Positions 43,735 through 53,117 of a stretch of DNA of 64,000 bases are shown here, one piece after another (positions within the stretch are counted from its first letter, which is position 1; each line of letters begins with the position of its first letter). The stretch covers positions 1,736,001 through 1,800,000 of the forward strand of contig CP090852.1 in assembly GCA_041879415.1 (NCBI GenBank), read 5' to 3'. The DNA is from Vibrio chagasii. Its GTDB lineage: Bacteria; Pseudomonadota; Gammaproteobacteria; Enterobacterales; Vibrionaceae. A program made the translations under genes and the position numbers. The notes beneath the pieces were generated by a model that was given only the letters and a program-made list of their open reading frames with translations, was not told where the DNA came from and made no database searches.

Positions 43735-43786
43735 GTAATTGGTTGAATTAAAAAGGGGAGGGATTGGTGGGTATCAGAGTGGAGCG

Positions 43787-44050
43787 CTATTCACTTTTAG
43801 CTTCTGATTCTTGCTCATGATTATTTCGGTAGTACTCCCACTGCTCAATACGTTCACCGTCATCAAAAACACAATAAGTGGTGCGTTGATTGTTTTCAGT
43901 GACCGTGTCTAATTCGCCATCCTGTTGAACACAATAAACGGCCGCTGGATTAGCAACTGAAACACGTTGGCCTTCGCTATACTCTGCATAGTCGTTTGCA
44001 CAACCACCTAATACAACGGCAAATACAGCCATCAAACCAATTTTCTTCAT
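43787..44050 (-). CDS. DUF333 lipoprotein
   Basis: An 87-residue lipoprotein: the signal peptide ends in the lipobox VLGGC with lipidated Cys17. The mature part has the DUF333 motif ANPAAVYCVQQDGELD, with two conserved cysteines (YCVQQ and YCVFDDG) and ending ERIEQWEYYRNNH. DUF333 proteins are often labelled putative hemolysins, without proof. It is expected in the periplasm or outer membrane. A Shine-Dalgarno-like aggaga stands ahead of the ATG. It is a single-gene unit. Confidence 0.86.
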   Translation of the reverse strand: MKKIGLMAVFAVVLGGCANDYAEYSEGQRVSVANPAAVYCVQQDGELDTVTENNQRTTYCVFDDGERIEQWEYYRNNHEQESEAKSE

Positions 44051-44417
44051 GTTTATCTCCTACGCGATAACTCTATAGTTGAATACGTTAAGTTCTACAG
44101 AACCCAATTAGAAGCTCTATCAAATGAGTATATTTTAGATTTCAGAAAAGGTTGTTCTAATTTGGTCAAGATATTGAAATAGGTTGATATTTCGCCATGT
44201 TTAGCTGCTTTTTGAGGGCTAGATCAAGCTAAGCTAGCCGGGTTATAGAAGGGCATTAATTGTTGAGTGGAGGCTTTTCAGAGGCTATGTGATGTTTTCT
44301 TGCTTATCGGCTGTGGGGTACAAAGTTAGAAGGTGTGTTGATGTGAACGGCTATGAACCTCGAATCTATGAATGATTATGATATGATGCCGCCAAATTCA
44401 GTTGAGCAGTCAGAGCC
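44051..44417. other. intergenic region upstream of DUF333 and Nudix genes
   Basis: 367 bases that must contain two divergent promoters. I see no gene and no clear operator; agctaagctagc at 44228-44239 is a short repeat of no clear meaning. Confidence 0.5.
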
Positions 44418-44936
44418 ATGAGACATCTAAAAACCACCATTCACCCAGATATCGACCACCTAGATAACAAAACAGTTTACAAGCGTAATGCCGCCAGAGC
44501 GATTGTCTTAGATGGTGAAGATATTCTGATGCTGTATACCGAGCGTTATCACGATTACACCATTCCTGGTGGCGGCCTAGATGAAGGCGAAGACGTGATT
44601 GCGGGCATGGTCCGAGAGCTTGAAGAAGAGACGGGTGCAAAGAACATTCATGGCATTAAGCCGTTTGGTATTTTTGAAGAGTTTCGTCCTTGGTATAAAG
44701 ATGATGCAGATATCATGCATATGATTTCCTACTGTTATTCGTGCAAGATCGATCGTGAACTTGGTGAGACGGCTTACGAAGATTACGAAGTTAAAAACGG
44801 AATGAAGCCTGTGTGGATGAACATCCATGAAGCAATTGCTCATAATGAAAAGACGATGGCTGAAAGCCCTAAAAAGGGTATGAGCATTGAGCGCGAGACG
44901 TTTTTGTTACATTTGATCGCGAAAGAAATGCTTTAA
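44418..44936 (+). CDS. Nudix hydrolase
   Basis: Nudix enzymes hydrolyse nucleoside diphosphates linked to another group. The full Nudix box is present at about residues 53-75: GGGLDEGEDVIAGMVRELEE followed by ETGA, fitting GX5EX7REUXEEXGU at every fixed position. The 172-residue protein has no signal peptide, so it is cytoplasmic. A central part includes FEEFRPWYKDDADIMHMISY, which may set substrate choice. The actual substrate cannot be read. It is a single gene; the inverted repeat at 45017 follows it. Confidence 0.9.
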   Translation: MRHLKTTIHPDIDHLDNKTVYKRNAARAIVLDGEDILMLYTERYHDYTIPGGGLDEGEDVIAGMVRELEEETGAKNIHGIKPFGIFEEFRPWYKDDADIMHMISYCYSCKIDRELGETAYEDYEVKNGMKPVWMNIHEAIAHNEKTMAESPKKGMSIERETFLLHLIAKEML

Positions 44937-45509
44937 CCTCACCAAACCTTAGTTTGCAGTAATTGCACGGAATTAAGTGTTCAGCTGTAACTAAAGTGTA
45001 ACCGATAATGACCTTTGAACTGTTTAACTCACCCTGGATTTAAACAGTTCATTGTTAGTGCTCACTGTCATCCAACTTGGTTTACAGCCAACAGCCATTA
45101 TTTCTCCAGCTTCACGCAGCTTCCTGCTGTTTGAACTACACCTTTATTCGCTTGGAGTTTACTTCTCGCACTCCCTTCAATGACAAGCTGTCAAGTTGAC
45201 TCACTCCCTCATCAAATTGATTCCTATTTTGAAGAAAGTGTTTAATTATTCTTGATTTTAATAAGCTTATAGAAAAATAGAGACCTACTTTCAATGTGTT
45301 AGGTTTATTTTCTAAGTGTTCAAAAACTTGGCTCTTCTCTTGCTTAATTCTTTTATGCAGCTCGTTTTGTCGGCACCCAAAATAATAAAAGTAGACATCC
45401 TTTGTCTCGTAGCATCAGATTTTAGGGAGACATTTATTTAGCTTTGCCGTTCAGAGTTTACGTACTTTTCAAGGAAATCGCTTAAGCGAAGAAGAAGTCG
45501 AGGTTTACT
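44937..45509. other. long intergenic region ahead of LruC protein gene
   Basis: 573 bases without a convincing gene. It contains a perfect 10-bp inverted repeat gaactgttta / taaacagttc with a 14-base loop (45017-45050), perhaps the terminator of the Nudix gene or an operator, then an AT-rich stretch likely to carry the promoter and a long leader of the LruC gene. No riboswitch motif recognised. Confidence 0.5.
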
Positions 45510-47621
45510 ATGAAATACAAGCAAATTATCTACCTCATTGGCGCAATAGTTAGCGTCCCAGTCCACGCAACCATAGTGGATTTGGATTTTTCAAACCATA
45601 TAGAGTCAACGAACGGAAGTAGTGGTTGGGCTGGACCAACCTACGATGGCGCCTCCATGCACTTTCTCAATGTCGGTACTCATGATGGGAAAACCATTGA
45701 TGCTAAGGTATCCAGTAGCGTTTTTGGTGACGCAACATTTATGTTCCATGCTCCCAACTATAAGGTAGGCTCAACTCAGCCCTCTGGCGATATTGGTTTC
45801 CTCTATCAAACTAACTCTGCCGGATCTGCAGGTTTGATTTATACCTTTGAGTTCTTTGACGGAACAGACGGTCTGTCTGGTACGTTCTCGGTTCCTTACA
45901 CCATTCCTGAGTTTGAAATGATCGGTTACGACATTGATGGCGAGCCCGTTCAATCAGAGCAAGTTCGAGTATTTAAAAGCGAAGGCTTTTTCAGTTATCA
46001 ATTGGGTAGTGCAAGTGCCAGCTTGACCGCCGAAGAGAGTGCTGATGGAACTTCCGTTCTATTCACAGGCCCAGGTACTAACTATTCAGAAACTGACACA
46101 TCAGGTGCGGTTAAATTCATCTATAAAAACACTTCTATTGTTACCTTACAGTTTGAAACCGTCACTTCTAGCAGTAGTAGTTTTCCTAACCCAATTTTCT
46201 CAGCGTTTGATGGTAACTGGGACCTGAGCGGTTTTACTACGCCAATCGAGAGCTCGGACGAGTCTGATTTTGGTGATGCGCCAGATACCTACGGAACGTT
46301 ACAGGCAAGCAATGGTGCAGAGCATGCTGTCTCTTCAACTCTCTATCTAGGGGCTAGCATTGATGCTGATTCTGACGGACAACCGGGCGCCTTATCAAAT
46401 GGCGATGACTTGGATGTTGACGGAAATGATGATGACGGTATCACGCTGCTGACTAACCTAGAAATCGGGTTGGATAGTCTCATCAACGTCAATGTTGTGG
46501 GTAATGGTTACTTACAAGCTTGGGCTGACTGGGACTTGAGCGGCACTTTCGATGATGATGAGCAAATATTGAAAAACCATTCGGTCGTCGAAGGGGGACA
46601 AGTGGTTCCAATTCGAGTAGCTGATGATGCAAGCGTGGGGACTGTGCAAACACGTTTCCGTCTAGCGAGCAGCCCTAATATTCCGAGTGATGGTTATGTA
46701 GGTGATGGGGAAGTCGAGGATTACGTGTTTAACGTCACTGATCCGGGAACCACTATCCAACATTCTAACTACTACACTGCAGCGTTCGAAGATAACTGGC
46801 CTGAAGTGGGTGACTTCGATTTAAATGATGTTGTTGTTTATTACCGAACCACCATTCTAAGTAAAGATGATGCTGTTTTGCGTATGGATATTAGCGGTAG
46901 CATCATGGCCTACGGTGCCTCTTACGGTAATGGCTTAGGTTGGAAACTAAGTGGCTTTGATGAGTCGGATGTTGACTTGCAGACTGCCAGAGTGCAGAAA
47001 AACGGCGCAACTCGTGTGAATATTTCACCGTTTACTGGCGAAGATAAATCGGTTGCATCACCAGGAGGAGACCTTGTTGTTGTTGCTTCACTGAACTTGA
47101 GAAATGACATCCCGATCAACGATGAGTGTATGTTCCACCGTACCAACCCATCATGTAACCCGTCTCTTGAGTCAGACCAAATGACATTCAGCATCTCACT
47201 ACCGTTTAACGACGACGATCAACCAACGGTGAGCTCACTGCTACCATTGAGTGGTTTCGACCCGTTCATCTTCGGTCCGGGTGAAGGATATTACCATGGC
47301 TCTAGCTTTACCGGCTCTCCGGGTAAAGATCTTGAGATTCACACTGCGGATCTTCCACCAACTTCACGTGGTACGTTAGTCAGCGACTTTTACGGTGTGG
47401 CACAAGATGATTCAGATCCAAGTAGTGGAAAATACTACAGAACTACGCAAAACATGCCTTGGGGTATTTTAATTTCATCTCCTTGGAATCACCCATCAGA
47501 GTACATTGATATCAGTGAAGCGTTCCCAGATTTTGCTGAATGGGCGACCTCTGGCGGTTCTTCTAAACCGACTTGGTATCTAAACCCTAACTCAGACAAA
47601 ACTTGGTCTACTGAAGATTAA
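45510..47621 (+). CDS. secreted GEVED and LruC domain protein
   Basis: A 703-residue exported protein with signal peptide (residues 1-21, ending VHA). An N-terminal beta-rich part (about 22-250) is followed by a GEVED domain (about 255-415) with FGDAPDTYGTLQASNGAEHA, the Asp-rich DVDGNDDDG and its end motif GDGEVEDYVFNV. Then comes an LruC domain (about 420-690), first recognised in Leptospira, with FEDNWPEVGDFDLNDVVVYY. Many acidic stretches suggest calcium binding. There is no C-terminal anchor or sorting signal. It is followed 13 bases later by a lipoprotein gene. The function of LruC proteins is unknown. Confidence 0.82.
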   Translation: MKYKQIIYLIGAIVSVPVHATIVDLDFSNHIESTNGSSGWAGPTYDGASMHFLNVGTHDGKTIDAKVSSSVFGDATFMFHAPNYKVGSTQPSGDIGFLYQTNSAGSAGLIYTFEFFDGTDGLSGTFSVPYTIPEFEMIGYDIDGEPVQSEQVRVFKSEGFFSYQLGSASASLTAEESADGTSVLFTGPGTNYSETDTSGAVKFIYKNTSIVTLQFETVTSSSSSFPNPIFSAFDGNWDLSGFTTPIESSDESDFGDAPDTYGTLQASNGAEHAVSSTLYLGASIDADSDGQPGALSNGDDLDVDGNDDDGITLLTNLEIGLDSLINVNVVGNGYLQAWADWDLSGTFDDDEQILKNHSVVEGGQVVPIRVADDASVGTVQTRFRLASSPNIPSDGYVGDGEVEDYVFNVTDPGTTIQHSNYYTAAFEDNWPEVGDFDLNDVVVYYRTTILSKDDAVLRMDISGSIMAYGASYGNGLGWKLSGFDESDVDLQTARVQKNGATRVNISPFTGEDKSVASPGGDLVVVASLNLRNDIPINDECMFHRTNPSCNPSLESDQMTFSISLPFNDDDQPTVSSLLPLSGFDPFIFGPGEGYYHGSSFTGSPGKDLEIHTADLPPTSRGTLVSDFYGVAQDDSDPSSGKYYRTTQNMPWGILISSPWNHPSEYIDISEAFPDFAEWATSGGSSKPTWYLNPNSDKTWSTED

Positions 47622-47634
47622 TCAAGGAGGATTT

Positions 47635-48150
47635 ATGAAATTATCAAAACTAATGCTAAGTAGTGTGACTCTTGTCTTCCTTGCAGCGTGTGGCGGAGGC
47701 GGCGGAGGTGGTGGCTCTACTGCATCGGCTCCAAGCTCTGTCCCACCAGCGGATGATTCTTCATCAGGCAACACATCATCTGCTGGCAATAACACAGTGA
47801 CGTCTAGCGTCGCGCCTGCGGCACAAGTGTTGAGATCGGTAGAGCTAACAGTACCGGAAGGGTTTGATTTCTCAACTGAGAGGGAGGTGGCTGTGACTGT
47901 CGATGTGGCGAGTTCGCAAAGCTCCAGAGGCTTCATGAGTTTATACACTGAGTTTGAAGGCGACGTAGTTGACTACACATCTCAGGTGCTAAGAATGCCT
48001 ATCAATGAAGATACCGACTTTTCAACAACGCTACTATTGCCAAACCATGTTGATAAAGTTTGGGTAGAAGTTTGGTACCCATCAGCATTGGGCAGTGAAG
48101 TGAAGAGCTCGTTTAATATTGAAAATGATAAAGTTGATGTGCTTCTGTAA
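47635..48150 (+). CDS. glycine-tract lipoprotein paired with LruC protein
   Basis: A 171-residue lipoprotein: signal peptide ending in the lipobox LAAC, with lipidated Cys19 followed by a run of eight glycines, and a Ser/Thr/Pro-rich linker (about 28-64). A compact beta-rich domain of about 100 residues comes next (SVELTVPEGFDFSTEREVAV and SSRGFMSLYTEFEGD). I recognise no named family. A strong Shine-Dalgarno (aaggagga) and a 13-base gap tie it to the LruC gene. It may anchor or present the LruC protein at the surface; this is inference only. Confidence 0.8.
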   Translation: MKLSKLMLSSVTLVFLAACGGGGGGGGSTASAPSSVPPADDSSSGNTSSAGNNTVTSSVAPAAQVLRSVELTVPEGFDFSTEREVAVTVDVASSQSSRGFMSLYTEFEGDVVDYTSQVLRMPINEDTDFSTTLLLPNHVDKVWVEVWYPSALGSEVKSSFNIENDKVDVLL

Positions 48151-48199
48151 GGTCAATACTGGACTGGAGCCTTAGCTTTGAATTATTACTTCTAATACC

Positions 48200-48231
48200 T
48201 TTGCCGCCATATTTGGCGGCAAAGTTTTTTA
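48200..48231 (+). terminator. intrinsic terminator after the LruC-lipoprotein pair
   Basis: Stem tttgccgcc / ggcggcaaa with a short AT-rich loop, followed by gtttttt. Confidence 0.93.
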
Positions 48232-48381
48232 TACAATACGAAAAATGAATAGCGATGACGAATTATTGAATGTGGTTGATATTGTCAACTAAGTGTTTTT
48301 GATGTATCTTTTCCATATCGTGAAGTGCTTTCCAAGCAAAATCACCAAATAGCTATACGCTTGCCCTCAATAAAGAATGCT

Positions 48382-50145
48382 ATGAATAAAAGACAGTTTA
48401 TTGCCCATTACTTGCGCATGAATCGCACCTCTTATTTACTTGCGGTTGTGTTCATTTTTCTCGTTAACTGGTTACAAGTAGAAATCCCTCGTTATATCCA
48501 ACTGGCAATAGATTTAATCGATGATGCCTCCTCAAGTGGTCATCAACAGCTACAGACTTATGTATGGATTGTGGTTGGTATGTCGGTTGCAATGGTCGTC
48601 GTTAGGATTCTGTCTCGCATTTATGCGCTCAATCCTGGGCGAATCACAGAAGCTTCACTCAAAACCACGCTTCTACAAAAGCTCAACCGCTTGCCAAATA
48701 GCTTTCACGAGCGCTTTGCTTCTGGTCGTTTAATCTCAATCATCAACAATGACCTAAGTGGTATTCGTTTGATGTTTGGTGTTGGTTTTCTGCAATTCTT
48801 TAATGCGTTGCTCGCTCTATCGTTAACGCCGCTATACATGTGGCGTATATCGCCAGAACTAACCCTGTATTCGATCATTCCGATTTCAATCGCTTTCGTG
48901 ATTTTCCGAGTGGGCTTTAAGCGTATGAAAACGCTCCATCTAGAGCATATGAAGCGACTGCAAAACTTGTCTGCACAACTGATGAGCTATTTGTCTGGAA
49001 TTGACCTGATTAAAAGTCAGCAGATGTCACCTTGGGTAAGAGCGGAAACTGAGAAACTGAATCAGTTGTTGCTTGAATGCCGCCTTAAAATAACGCGTAT
49101 CCAAGTCTTCTTTATGCCTGTTCTCGATTACGCCAATGACCTGATGAAAATCATTATTTTAGGTTTAGGTGGCTTTATGTTGATGAGACAGGAACTGACC
49201 CTAGGTGAAATCACAGCGTTCCTAACTTACTCAGTTTTGCTTGCCATGCCGTTGATGCAATTAGGACGAATTGCGACGATTTATCAGCGCGGTATGGTCG
49301 GTATTCAAAGCGCACAAACTATTCTGAATGCCAAAATTCCAGAGCTTGATGAGCAGAAGCTTTCGGAGCTCGATGTTGAATCTCTTAAAGGTAAAACGTT
49401 CTCCGTGCATAACCTTAGTTTTAGTTACCCGGGTGAGGAGCGTCTGATTCTCGATGACATCAGCTTTGATATTCCCGCAGGTAAGAAAGTCGGTGTGTTG
49501 GGTGGAATCGGTGCGGGCAAAACGACGTTGGTAAACTGTTTGAATCACCACTTAGATACTCCCCAAGGGTCAGTACTGCTGGGTGAGAAAGATATTACTA
49601 GCTTCTCGCGCAGCGATTTGCGTCGTTACGTCAAAACCGTCACCCAAGATCCATACCTGTTCTCAGCGACTGTTGAAGCGAATATTCGTTTTGGTAGCAC
49701 CGATACCGAGCTAGCAAAAAGCCAGGTTGATGAAGTGCTAGAGCTAAGCCAATTAGCCAGCGATGTGACACGCTTTGAGCAGGGTGACCAAACCTTGGTG
49801 GGTGAGAAGGGCATTATGCTGTCAGGAGGGCAGAAACAGCGCCTCAGTATTGCTCGTGCTCTATTACAGCCAACCGATCTCATCATTATGGATAACGTTT
49901 TGTCTGCGGTTGATTACGAGACAGAGAGAAAAATTTTAGAAGGCCTATTTAAGCGGTTGGAAAATCAGTCAGTCCTTGTCGTCTCACATCGTGTTAATGC
50001 ACTTGAATATATGGATGAAGTCATCGTGTTGAATGAAGGGAAAGTGATTGCTAAGGGCGACCATAAAACCTTACTGAAAACTTGCGATTACTACTACGAG
50101 ACATGGTTATTACAGCAAAATGAAACGGAGGCAGCAGCATGTTAA
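48382..50145 (+). CDS. heterodimeric ABC exporter subunit with degenerate Walker B (MdlA-like)
   Basis: A 587-residue half-transporter: six helices (about 1-310) and an ATPase domain (about 330-580). Walker A is GGIGAGKTTLV, the signature is canonical (LSGGQKQRLSIARAL), but Walker B reads LIIMDNVLSAVD, with Asn instead of the catalytic Glu. The switch His is present in VVSHRVNAL. This is the usual degenerate half of heterodimeric exporters such as MdlAB or LmrCD. The frame starts earlier at 48325; the ATG at 48382 (MNKRQFIAHYL) is favoured by the usual length. It overlaps the partner gene by 7 bases. Confidence 0.9.
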   Translation: MNKRQFIAHYLRMNRTSYLLAVVFIFLVNWLQVEIPRYIQLAIDLIDDASSSGHQQLQTYVWIVVGMSVAMVVVRILSRIYALNPGRITEASLKTTLLQKLNRLPNSFHERFASGRLISIINNDLSGIRLMFGVGFLQFFNALLALSLTPLYMWRISPELTLYSIIPISIAFVIFRVGFKRMKTLHLEHMKRLQNLSAQLMSYLSGIDLIKSQQMSPWVRAETEKLNQLLLECRLKITRIQVFFMPVLDYANDLMKIIILGLGGFMLMRQELTLGEITAFLTYSVLLAMPLMQLGRIATIYQRGMVGIQSAQTILNAKIPELDEQKLSELDVESLKGKTFSVHNLSFSYPGEERLILDDISFDIPAGKKVGVLGGIGAGKTTLVNCLNHHLDTPQGSVLLGEKDITSFSRSDLRRYVKTVTQDPYLFSATVEANIRFGSTDTELAKSQVDEVLELSQLASDVTRFEQGDQTLVGEKGIMLSGGQKQRLSIARALLQPTDLIIMDNVLSAVDYETERKILEGLFKRLENQSVLVVSHRVNALEYMDEVIVLNEGKVIAKGDHKTLLKTCDYYYETWLLQQNETEAAAC

Positions 50146-51923
50146 AGGGTGTTGACCTCAAGTACCTAAAGCATTTCTTTAAGTTTGCTAAGAAATACAA
50201 AGGCTCCGCGATTTTGGGCATTGCGATGCTTCCGCTTTCTGTCATCACGAGCTTATTGTTCCCTTGGTTGATCATCCAAGTGATCGACGTTCAGTTGAGC
50301 CATGGGGATATGGATGGGCTATTAGAATACGTTTTCTACCTGGTAGCCGTGCTAATCGCCAGTTATGTCGTGGACACCACTTACGCGTATAACCTGCGTA
50401 AAACGGGTCAATACACCATCACTGACATGCGTTCAGTGTTGTTTGCTCGTGTTTTGAAGTTGCCACGCAGCTATTTTGATAACACTCCAATTGGCGTCAC
50501 GCTCTCGCGCCTAACCAGTGATTTAGAAACCATCGGCGAGACTTTTGTTCAGTCGGTAGTCGGTTTGGTAAAAGACAGCATTAACACCATTGCGCTGTTG
50601 GTCATGATGTTCTTAATTGATTGGAAGCTTACGCTGATCGTATTGATCATCATGCCTCCGGTTATGTATCTGACTGTGCACGTTCGAAATCGTCTTCGTG
50701 CTCTGTATAAGATAACTCGCTCGTCATTGGCTCAAGGGATTGGTTTCTTGCAAGAAGTGTTGTTTGGCATGAAAACCGTTCAGATGTACCGAGCAGAAGA
50801 GCAAGTAGAACAACGTTACCAGGGCTATACCGACGAGTTTCTTAGAGCACAGAAAAAGATCAATAAATACGATGCGATTTTGTTCTCGTTTATTTCTGGC
50901 ATCACATCCATCACCATCGCGGTAATGATTTGGTATGGCTCTGAACAAGTGATTGAGGGTGCCCTGACTTTAGGTGTGTTAATTGCCTTCATTAATACCT
51001 TAGAAAAAGTGTTCGTGCCGATCCGCGACTTTACTTCGCAAATTGCTTCCATTCAGAGCTCATTTGCGGCCTTCGATCATATCGAAGAGTTGTTTGTTGA
51101 GCCGACCGAAGAAGAAGGACGTAATTTACTGTCGTCAGAGAAGGTTGCTAAGCAGTTAGAGCAGTTTGAAAGCCTTGAATTTAAGAACGTTAGTTTTCGT
51201 TATAAAGATGATTCTCCCTATGTGCTTAAGAACGTCTCTTTTGTCTTGGAAAAAGGACACCAAATTGCACTGGTGGGCTCTACAGGCTCCGGCAAGTCAA
51301 CGATTCTCCGTTTGATTTCTAAAACTTACCAAGATTACGAAGGCAGCATATTGCTGAACGGTATTGAGCTTTCTCAAATCTCTAGTGAAGACTCGGCACA
51401 CCTGTTCTCGATGATGATGCAAGATGTGCATTTATTCGAAGAGACGATTGCTTTCAATATCGCACTAGGTAAAGAACATCTATCAAGTACTGAGATTGAG
51501 CAGGCCGCGCGTTATGTTTATGCCGATAAGTTTATTGAACAGCTGCCTCAAGGCTATGACTTCCAATTAGATAAGAACGGGGCAAACCTATCAGTAGGGC
51601 AGACGCAGCTGATTTCGTTCGCTAGAGCTGTCGCCCAAGGTGGACAACTGATGATGCTAGATGAGGCAACCAGCTCGGTAGATTCCATTACCGAGGATCT
51701 CATTCAAAAAGCGATGCAGCGTCTGTTCAAAGAGAAAACCGTGATAGCGATTGCTCACCGCTTGAGTACGGTACGTCACTCAGACAGCATACTAGTGCTA
51801 GAGAAAGGTGAGATCGTTGAAAAGGGCAATCACCAGCAGCTAGTGGCTCACAATGGCATTTACGCCGGCTTATTGAAAGAGTCGATAGTGGAAACCAATG
51901 AGCCAAAGGCTGCAGAAGCCTAA
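50139..51923 (+). CDS. heterodimeric ABC exporter subunit with canonical Walker B (MdlB-like)
   Basis: A 594-residue half-transporter with six helices and an ATPase domain. Walker A is STGSGKSTIL and Walker B is LMMLDEATSSVD with catalytic Glu, but the signature is LSVGQTQLISFARA instead of LSGGQ. The switch His is in AIAHRLSTVR. Paired with the preceding subunit, the site made of this Walker A/B and the partner's LSGGQ is complete, while the other site is degenerate. Substrate is unknown; related pairs export drugs, peptides or lipids. The gene start overlaps its partner by 7 bases, giving tight coupling. Confidence 0.9.
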   Translation: MLKGVDLKYLKHFFKFAKKYKGSAILGIAMLPLSVITSLLFPWLIIQVIDVQLSHGDMDGLLEYVFYLVAVLIASYVVDTTYAYNLRKTGQYTITDMRSVLFARVLKLPRSYFDNTPIGVTLSRLTSDLETIGETFVQSVVGLVKDSINTIALLVMMFLIDWKLTLIVLIIMPPVMYLTVHVRNRLRALYKITRSSLAQGIGFLQEVLFGMKTVQMYRAEEQVEQRYQGYTDEFLRAQKKINKYDAILFSFISGITSITIAVMIWYGSEQVIEGALTLGVLIAFINTLEKVFVPIRDFTSQIASIQSSFAAFDHIEELFVEPTEEEGRNLLSSEKVAKQLEQFESLEFKNVSFRYKDDSPYVLKNVSFVLEKGHQIALVGSTGSGKSTILRLISKTYQDYEGSILLNGIELSQISSEDSAHLFSMMMQDVHLFEETIAFNIALGKEHLSSTEIEQAARYVYADKFIEQLPQGYDFQLDKNGANLSVGQTQLISFARAVAQGGQLMMLDEATSSVDSITEDLIQKAMQRLFKEKTVIAIAHRLSTVRHSDSILVLEKGEIVEKGNHQQLVAHNGIYAGLLKESIVETNEPKAAEA

Positions 51924-51960
51924 GCGCGACTACAATCAATTTATCTATTGTCAGCGGTCC

Positions 51961-51998
51961 AATAAGCCCCAGTCATCGCACTGGGGTTTATTGTTTTT
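51961..51998 (+). terminator. intrinsic terminator after ABC exporter
   Basis: Stem aataagccccagt / actggggtttatt (one G-U pair) with loop catcgc, followed by gttttt. Confidence 0.92.
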
Positions 51999-52171
51999 AG
52001 TCGGGCATAACTTTTGTTTATAGCCGATATAACTCGCCTCACACCAAAGATTGATGTGAGTGATATAGATTCTGTATAGGTAACAAACGATAATATTAGG
52101 ATACGCTTTCATTCTCAGTAAAGGACTATCGAGATGTGAGGAATAACATCACTCTTTAGTTCGAGTAGAGC

Positions 52172-53086
52172 ATGAAAAATACCGATTTTAGCTTGATCCC
52201 CTATTTTGTTGTGATGATGGAAGAGCTTTCTATCTCCAACACCGCCAAGCGCTTTGGCGTCTCTCAACCTGCTGTTAGTAAGGCATTAAGCCGACTAAAA
52301 GAGACCTATGACGATCCGTTGTTTGTAAAGACAAAAGACGGTTACAGACCGAGTCGATTTTGCTACGACATCTACCCGCAAATAAAACAGGCCTATGATG
52401 CGTTCGAATCAACGTTTCCTAATAAGCGTAAATTCGACCCGAGCAAAATTGATCGCTCTTTTAATGTCGCTTGTATCAGTGGTGCGATTTACTCTGTGAT
52501 GAAGCTCGTATCAGATAGGCTTTATACTGAAACGCCCGATGTCGGTATTAATATCGATCCTCTCTATACCGGTGATATTGCTCTCGATTTACGTCAGCAT
52601 CGATACGATTTGTGTATCGCTCATCTTCCTATCGACGATCCAGCTCTAGAATGTGTACCACTTGCAAGCCAGCGCATGGTGGTGGCGTATGATAAAAATC
52701 ATCCAAGGTTGGGAGACAAGATCACGCTTAAACAGTATTTGGAAGAGAAACATGTACTTCATAGCATGTGGGATACTGAAGACTCACCATTGACTAAAAG
52801 CTGTCGATACGCACAGAAAAGAAAGGTCGCTCGTAAAGCACCTGGTCCTTTTGAAATGCTAGACATAGTTAAGGGGACAGATTTGATCTGTATTACGCAG
52901 GAATCTATTTTGGACAAGTTTGGCTTGTTGGAAGAGTTCCAATTGTCGCCATTACCCTTTGAATCAAACTTCGGAGTGGGGTACTTGGTGTGGCATAAGA
53001 GTCGTAATTCGGATATGGCACACTCATGGTTTAGAAAAAAGATTATCGATGCCTCACAAAAAAAGCCCCAGTGGGGCTTTAATTAG
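52172..53086 (+). CDS. LysR-family regulator next to arylsulfatase
   Basis: A 304-residue LysR-type regulator. The N-terminal helix-turn-helix is ISNTAKRFGVSQPAVSKALS, followed by the linker helix and a substrate-binding domain (about 90-300). The last codons (KKPQWGFN and stop) are themselves the DNA of an intrinsic terminator that serves the convergent sulfatase gene. Its nearness suggests it may control that sulfatase, but a LysR regulator usually lies divergent to its target, and this one does not, so the link is only a guess. The ligand is unknown. Confidence 0.85.
   Translation: MKNTDFSLIPYFVVMMEELSISNTAKRFGVSQPAVSKALSRLKETYDDPLFVKTKDGYRPSRFCYDIYPQIKQAYDAFESTFPNKRKFDPSKIDRSFNVACISGAIYSVMKLVSDRLYTETPDVGINIDPLYTGDIALDLRQHRYDLCIAHLPIDDPALECVPLASQRMVVAYDKNHPRLGDKITLKQYLEEKHVLHSMWDTEDSPLTKSCRYAQKRKVARKAPGPFEMLDIVKGTDLICITQESILDKFGLLEEFQLSPLPFESNFGVGYLVWHKSRNSDMAHSWFRKKIIDASQKKPQWGFN
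53062..53080 (-). terminator. terminator of the sulfatase gene lying inside the LysR 3' coding end
   Basis: Stem aaagcccc / ggggcttt with a 3-base loop. On the minus strand it is followed by seven T residues. It falls inside the last eight codons of the LysR gene, about 38 bases after the sulfatase stop. Confidence 0.88.
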
Positions 53087-53117
53087 ACTCTGTTTTAGCA
53101 AGGCGTTTGAAGTTGGA

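Noticed and set aside
47622..47948. 108-codon minus-strand frame opposite the glycine-tract lipoprotein
   Set aside because: Its proline run is simply the complement of the poly-glycine codons; no start signals on that strand.
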